From Anaeromyxobacter terrae (lineage in GTDB: Bacteria > Myxococcota > Myxococcia > Myxococcales > Anaeromyxobacteraceae): a stretch of 36,009 bases of DNA. The stretch covers positions 1 through 36,009 of the forward strand of contig NZ_JALCYY010000050.1 in NCBI RefSeq assembly GCF_022690685.1, written 5' to 3'. A model generated the notes under the pieces. The model worked only from the letters and a program-made list of their open reading frames with translations. It made no database searches and was not told the DNA's origin. The position numbers and the translations under genes are program-made. This document shows positions 32,144-36,009 of the stretch, piece by piece (position 1 is the first letter of the stretch; each line of letters begins with the position of its first letter).

Positions 32144-34321
32144 GTGCTGCGCCTCAACGACATCCTGGACCGGGTAGGAGGGTACCACCCGGACCCCGAC
32201 CTGGACCTGATCAAGAAGGCGTACGTCTACTCCGCCAAGGTCCACCAGGGACAGATCCGCAAGTCGGGTGAGCCCTACCTCATCCACCCCCTCGAGGTGG
32301 CGGGCCTGCTCGCGGAGCTGAAGCTCGACGAGTCGTCGGTCGTCACCGGGCTCCTCCACGACACCATCGAGGACACGCTCGCCACCAAGGAGGAGATCGC
32401 GGAGCTGTTCGGGCCCGAGATCGCGGACCTCGTCGACGGGGTGACGAAGCTCTCGCAGTTCAGCGCCGCGAACACCCAGGAGGAGAAGCAGGCGGAGAAC
32501 TTCCGCAAGATGGTCGTCGCGATGGCGAAGGACATCCGCGTCCTGCTCGTCAAGCTCGCCGATCGCACGCACAACATGCGGACGCTCGATCACATGAAGC
32601 CCGAGTCGCAGGAGCGGATCGCGCGCGAGACCCTCGACATCTACGCGCCCCTCGCGAACCGGCTCGGGATCCAGTGGCTGAAGAGCGAGCTCGAGGATCT
32701 CTCCTTCAAGTACCTGCGTCCCCAGGACTACGCGGAGCTGTCGTCGCGCGTCGAGGCGGAGGCGAAGGAGAAGCAGCGGTTCGTCGAGGAGGTCGTCGAG
32801 GTCATCCGCGGTCGCCTCACCGACGCGGGCATCACGGCGGCGCAGGTCTCGGGGCGCGTGAAGCACGTCTACTCGATCTGGCGCAAGATGCGTCAGCTCG
32901 ACGTCGACTTCGATCACATCCTGGACGTCGTCGGGTTCCGGGTGATCGTCGACACGGTGGCGGAGTGCTACGAGTCGCTGGGCATCATCCACTCCCTGTG
33001 GAAGCCGGTGCCCGGCCGCTTCAAGGACTACATCGCGATCCCGAAGCCGAACCTCTACCAGTCGCTCCACACCACCGTGGTCGGCCCCCGCGGCGAGCGC
33101 ATCGAGGTGCAGATCCGGACGAAGGAGATGCACCGCATCGCCGAGGAGGGCGTCGCCGCCCACTGGGCCTACAAGGAGAAGGGCCGGGACGGGAAGGGCG
33201 CGGAGCTCTCGAAGAAGGACGCGGAGAGCTTCGGCTGGCTGCGGCAGCTCGTCGAGTGGCAGCGCGAGCTCGCGGATCCGCGCGAGTTCCTCGAGACGGT
33301 GAAGGTCGACCTGTTCTCGGACGAGGTCTTCGTCTTCACCCCCAAGGGGGCGGTGAAGAGCCTCCCGCGCGGGGCGACGCCCGTCGACTTCGCCTACACG
33401 ATCCACTCCGAGGTCGGCGAGCACACCGTCGGCGCGAAGGTGAACGGCAAGCTCGTTCCCCTGCGCTACAAGCTGAAGAACGGCGACACGGTCGAGATCC
33501 TCACCTCGCCGAACGCGCACCCGTCGAAGGACTGGCTCAGCTTCGTCAAGACGAGCCGCGCGCAGGCCCGCATCCGTCAGTTCATCCGCCAGGCCGAGCA
33601 CCGCCGCTCGCTCGAGATCGGGCGCGACGTCGCGGAGCGCGAGTTCCGCCGCTTCGGCCTCAGCCTCTCCAAGGCCCAGAAGGGCGGAGATCTCGAGAAG
33701 GCGGCGCAGGCCCTCGGCTACCGCGCCCCCGACGACCTCCTCGCGGCCATCGGCTACGGCAAGGTCGCCCCGGCGCAGGTGCTCCAGCAGCTCCTCCCCG
33801 CCGAGAAGCTCGCCGAGGCCACGCCCGCGGAGCCGGCCCCGACCTCGCGGCTCACCGAGATCTTCCGCAAGGTCGCGCGGCGCCCGGCCGACGGCATCCG
33901 CATCAACGGCATCGACGACGTGCTGGTCCGCTTCGGGCGGTGCTGCAACCCGGTCCCCGGCGACGGCATCGTCGGCTTCATCACGCGCGGCCGCGGCGTG
34001 ACGGTCCATACGGTGGCCTGCGACAAGGTCCTCGGGATCGATCCGGAGCGGCGCGTCGACGTCACCTGGGACGTGAAGGGCGACTTCAAGCGACAGATCT
34101 CGATCCGGGTGATCACGAGCGACCGCCCCGGCATCCTCGCGCGGATCTCGCAGACCTTCAGCGAGGCCGGCCTGAACATCTCGCAGGCGAGCTGCCGCAC
34201 GACGCCGGGCGAGCGCGCCGTGAACGACTTCGAGGTCACGGTCGGCGACCTGAAGCAGCTCAACTCGGTCATCCGGACCCTCGAGCGGATCGAGGGCGTC
34301 CAGTCCGTCGAGCGCGTCTGA
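32144..34321 (+). CDS. rel: Bifunctional (p)ppGpp synthetase/hydrolase
   Basis: About 725 aa, the full length of long RelA/SpoT homologues. Hydrolase domain intact: His34, His48, His72-Asp73 (LLHDTIED), Glu76-Asp77. Synthetase domain intact: Asp261 (DVVGFR), YQSLHT near 305-310 and EVQIRT near 321-326. The RFKD motif (292-295) is the R-x-K-D type of bifunctional enzymes, not the acidic E-x-D-D of RelA-only synthetases. TGS domain near 388-447 (DEVFVFTPKG), a CC...H...C zinc-finger-like region (RFGRCCNPVPGDGIVG) and a C-terminal ACT domain follow. It sets the alarmone level that acts with DksA. GTG at 32144 chosen as start because MPRLG-type extension begins at TTG with no ribosome site. Confidence 0.95.
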   Translation: MLRLNDILDRVGGYHPDPDLDLIKKAYVYSAKVHQGQIRKSGEPYLIHPLEVAGLLAELKLDESSVVTGLLHDTIEDTLATKEEIAELFGPEIADLVDGVTKLSQFSAANTQEEKQAENFRKMVVAMAKDIRVLLVKLADRTHNMRTLDHMKPESQERIARETLDIYAPLANRLGIQWLKSELEDLSFKYLRPQDYAELSSRVEAEAKEKQRFVEEVVEVIRGRLTDAGITAAQVSGRVKHVYSIWRKMRQLDVDFDHILDVVGFRVIVDTVAECYESLGIIHSLWKPVPGRFKDYIAIPKPNLYQSLHTTVVGPRGERIEVQIRTKEMHRIAEEGVAAHWAYKEKGRDGKGAELSKKDAESFGWLRQLVEWQRELADPREFLETVKVDLFSDEVFVFTPKGAVKSLPRGATPVDFAYTIHSEVGEHTVGAKVNGKLVPLRYKLKNGDTVEILTSPNAHPSKDWLSFVKTSRAQARIRQFIRQAEHRRSLEIGRDVAEREFRRFGLSLSKAQKGGDLEKAAQALGYRAPDDLLAAIGYGKVAPAQVLQQLLPAEKLAEATPAEPAPTSRLTEIFRKVARRPADGIRINGIDDVLVRFGRCCNPVPGDGIVGFITRGRGVTVHTVACDKVLGIDPERRVDVTWDVKGDFKRQISIRVITSDRPGILARISQTFSEAGLNISQASCRTTPGERAVNDFEVTVGDLKQLNSVIRTLERIEGVQSVERV

Positions 34322-34399
34322 GCCGCGCCGCGCCACGGAGGGCGTCGCTCGCCGCGGGGACCGTTGAACCGCCGCGCCGAGGCCGCTACGGTAGGCGGC

Positions 34400-34786
34400 A
34401 TGAAGCGGATCCTCTCCACCCCGGCCGCGCCCAAGGCGATCGGCCCCTACAGCCAGGCCGTCGAGGCGCGCGGCGCGCGCATGCTCTTCCTCTCCGGCCA
34501 GATCCCGCTCGACCCCGCCACCGGCGAGCTCGTGCCTGGGGACATCGACGCGCAGACGGCGCGCGTGATGGAGAACCTGCGCGCCGTGCTCGCCGCGGGC
34601 GGCGCCGGGTTCGAGCACGTCGTGCGCACGACCATCTTCCTCGCCGACCTCGCCGACTTCGCCCGCGTGAACGCGGTGTACGGCCGGTGCTTTCCGGGCG
34701 AGCCGCCGGCGCGCGCGACGGTGCAGGTCGCGGCGCTCCCCCGCGGCGCGCGCGTCGAGATCGACGCCGTCGCCGTGATCGAGTAG
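34400..34786 (+). CDS. ridA: RidA-family enamine/imine deaminase
   Basis: 128 aa, standard length. Signatures AIGPYSQAV near the N-terminus, LFLSGQIPLDPATGE, and the C-terminal PARATVQVAALPRGARVEID with the active-site Arg105 and Glu120. RidA hydrolyses reactive 2-aminoacrylate from PLP enzymes. It lies 78 bp after rel on the same strand and could be co-transcribed. The Shine-Dalgarno (TAGGCGG) is modest. Confidence 0.94.
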   Translation: MKRILSTPAAPKAIGPYSQAVEARGARMLFLSGQIPLDPATGELVPGDIDAQTARVMENLRAVLAAGGAGFEHVVRTTIFLADLADFARVNAVYGRCFPGEPPARATVQVAALPRGARVEIDAVAVIE

Positions 34787-34815
34787 CGGGCCGAGCGCGG
34801 TCCGCCCGGCGTCCC

Positions 34816-34832
34816 CTCCGGCGGCGCCGGAG
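34816..34832 (+). terminator. Hairpin after ridA
   Basis: CTCCGGC (34816-34822) pairs with GCCGGAG (34826-34832), 3-nt loop; outer GCGT/ACGC can extend it past a CCC bulge. It starts 29 bp after the ridA stop. No U-tract, so only a tentative terminator. Confidence 0.45.
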
Positions 34833-34885
34833 ACGCTCCGTCGCGGCCGGGGCGAGTGATCTCCGGCGCTTTCGCGCGGCACGAG

Positions 34886-34923
34886 CCTCGCGATCCCCGC
34901 GTTCCGTTCATCGGATCGCGAGG
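34886..34923 (+). promoter_or_regulatory. Inverted repeat over the ribosome site of the last gene
   Basis: Perfect 11-bp inverted repeat CCTCGCGATCC (34886-34896) and GGATCGCGAGG (34913-34923) with a 16-base loop. The right arm contains the only Shine-Dalgarno-like bases (GAGGG, 34920-34924) of the gene starting at 34932. It could be an operator, or an mRNA hairpin that masks the ribosome site. Confidence 0.55.
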
Positions 34924-34931
34924 GCCACCGC

Positions 34932-35765
34932 ATGTCCCGGATCGAGTCGAGCAGCGCGCCGCACGTCGTCCTCCCCCCGCGCGAGCCCCACGGGGCGCGC
35001 GACCTCCTCTGGAACGGCTTCCGCCCGTCCTATTCGCTCCTGGGGCGCAGCCCCGATTCGCGCGCCACCGCGCACCGGGCCAACGTGGCGCTCCGCCGCC
35101 TCGACCTCGAGGACTTCGAGCGGTTCCTCGCCGGGTGGGTGGAGTCCGCGAAGGCCTGCCGGACGCTGGAGGACCTCGCCGCCCATCCGCGCGCGGTGAA
35201 CCCCATCCGCGAGCTCCAGCCCTGGGAGCCCGGCGCCGTCACCGCCGAGAACGAGGATCTCGCCGCCATCCACCAGGGGTTCGTGCACGCCCTCGGAGAG
35301 GCGCTCGGAGAGGTCGAGCGTCACCGCGCGCGCCTGGAGCGCCGCCCCGCGCCGCTCCAGGCGACCGCGGACGTGTCCGTCGGGCTCGAGCTCACCGTGG
35401 GCCCGGCCCACCTGGGCGCGCAGGCGTCGCTCGCGGAGCGCGAGGTGAGCGCGAGCCTCGGCGCGCGGAGCGCCGCGCTCCGCTGCGGGCTCGACGCGGC
35501 CGGCCGACCGAGCTGCGCGGCGAAGACGCCCGTGCTCACCGCGACGAAGGACCGCCTCGAGCCGCCGGAGGTCCGGTACGGCGCGCTCTCCGGCAGCGCG
35601 CGCCGCGACGGCTTCACGGTCCAGGTCGGTCCCTCCGCTCGCCTCGGGACGGACCGGGTCAATGCGCAGGTGCGGGCGGAGGTCGGCCTCAGGGTCCAGC
35701 TCCTCGACGCCGAGACCGTCCGCCGCGCGCTGTCGAGCGAGGACTTCTGGACGAGGAAGCGCTGA
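34932..35765 (+). CDS. Unknown protein, 277 aa
   Basis: I do not recognise this protein. No signal peptide or membrane helix is seen. Residues 1-60 are Pro/Arg-rich (VVLPPREPHGARDLLWNGFRPSYSLLG), 60-85 contain a helix (LRRLDLEDFERFLAGWVESAK), 105-135 are helical and acidic, and 140-260 look like beta-strands with repeated Gly/Ala/Val alternation (TADVSVGLELTVGPAHLGAQASLAEREVS... style). Three cysteines fall in 75-200. ATG at 34932; GAGGG lies 7-8 bases upstream within an inverted repeat. GC-codon pattern matches neighbours, which supports it as real. Followed directly by the terminal repeats. Confidence 0.65.
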   Translation: MSRIESSSAPHVVLPPREPHGARDLLWNGFRPSYSLLGRSPDSRATAHRANVALRRLDLEDFERFLAGWVESAKACRTLEDLAAHPRAVNPIRELQPWEPGAVTAENEDLAAIHQGFVHALGEALGEVERHRARLERRPAPLQATADVSVGLELTVGPAHLGAQASLAEREVSASLGARSAALRCGLDAAGRPSCAAKTPVLTATKDRLEPPEVRYGALSGSARRDGFTVQVGPSARLGTDRVNAQVRAEVGLRVQLLDAETVRRALSSEDFWTRKR

Positions 35766-35769
35766 ACGA

Positions 35770-35840
35770 CGAGGCGGGCTACCGCAGCGACGCGCGCCGA
35801 GGCGCTCCTTCGACGGGAGCCGCGCACAGCGGCGCCTGGC
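35770..35840 (+). repeat. Direct repeat, copy 1 (71 bp)
   Basis: Exactly identical to 35939-36009; the starts are 169 bp apart. It begins four bases after the stop of the last gene. It contains GGCGCTCCTT, which pairs with AAGGAGCG just beyond the copy (near 35858-35865), so the unit can fold into a hairpin. No gene is seen from here to the window end. Confidence 0.9.
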
Positions 35841-35938
35841 AGTGCGCCGCAGGCGCAAGGAGCGAGGACGCCCGCCGCAGGCCCGGGATCGTGCCGGACG
35901 CGCCGAGAGACACCCCCGCAGGCGCACGAAACCGGAGC

Positions 35939-36009
35939 CGAGGCGGGCTACCGCAGCGACGCGCGCCGAGGCGCTCCTTCGACGGGAGCCGCGCACAGCG
36001 GCGCCTGGC
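35939..36009 (+). repeat. Direct repeat, copy 2 (71 bp), reaching the window end
   Basis: All 71 bases match copy 1 and the identity runs to the last base given. The real repeat may continue. The 98 bases between copies are non-coding and contain CGCAGGCGCA twice, once just inside the gap and once near its end. Confidence 0.9.

Noticed and set aside
34908..35996. 362-aa minus-strand frame at the window end
   Set aside because: Arg-rich antisense shadow of the 277-aa gene, extended through the direct repeats.

Overview
The window is very GC-rich and tightly packed, with strong Shine-Dalgarno sites and several GTG or TTG starts. It encodes two complex I gene sets, a Rel-type (p)ppGpp enzyme, a DksA-like protein and a diadenylate cyclase. 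Gene content and composition suggest a myxobacterium of the Anaeromyxobacter type. That is inference from memory of such genomes, not a database match. No tRNA, rRNA, transposase or CRISPR array was seen.

Region 1 (about 172-18950) holds two divergent NADH:quinone oxidoreductase (complex I) loci. The minus-strand locus runs nuoA-B-C-D-H-I-J-K-L-M-N from 12045 down to 235 and ends in a clear intrinsic terminator at 172-208. The plus-strand locus runs nuoA-B-C-D-G-H-I from 12204 to 18894 and ends in a hairpin at 18918-18950. The loci share a 158-bp intergenic region with back-to-back TTGACA boxes. Neither locus has nuoE or nuoF, and only the minus locus has the membrane-arm genes J-N. The two A, B, C, D, H and I sets are clearly different paralogues. 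NuoL and NuoM carry histidine-rich insertions.

Region 2 (about 19030-25730) is accessory or housekeeping: an unrecognised multipass membrane protein, a small outer-membrane beta-barrel protein, an AmpG-type transporter, a 699-bp gene-free stretch with 27 hexanucleotide repeat units, a PolX-PHP DNA polymerase, and a divergent PEGA/TPR lipoprotein.

Region 3 (about 25780-30390) has a MoaB-type protein, a single-domain response regulator, a 63-aa unknown protein tail-to-tail with it, a DUF2400/TIGR02757 protein with endonuclease-III-like signatures, a GT39-type glycosyltransferase, and a diadenylate cyclase whose N-terminal half resembles the archaeal DacZ arrangement.

Region 4 (about 30390-36009) has a DksA/TraR protein with a good sigma-70 promoter, a small membrane protein, an MTH1187-family protein, a bifunctional Rel enzyme, RidA, and an unknown 277-aa protein. 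Both window edges lie in repeats: an approximately 85-bp element at 38-120 recurs inverted at 31358-31444, and an exact 71-bp direct repeat ends at the last base. The window may therefore be a whole draft contig.

Most of the window is conventional. The least conventional items are the split twin complex I arrangement, the DacZ-like cyclase, the EndoIII-like DUF2400 protein and several strong palindromes placed at gene starts.
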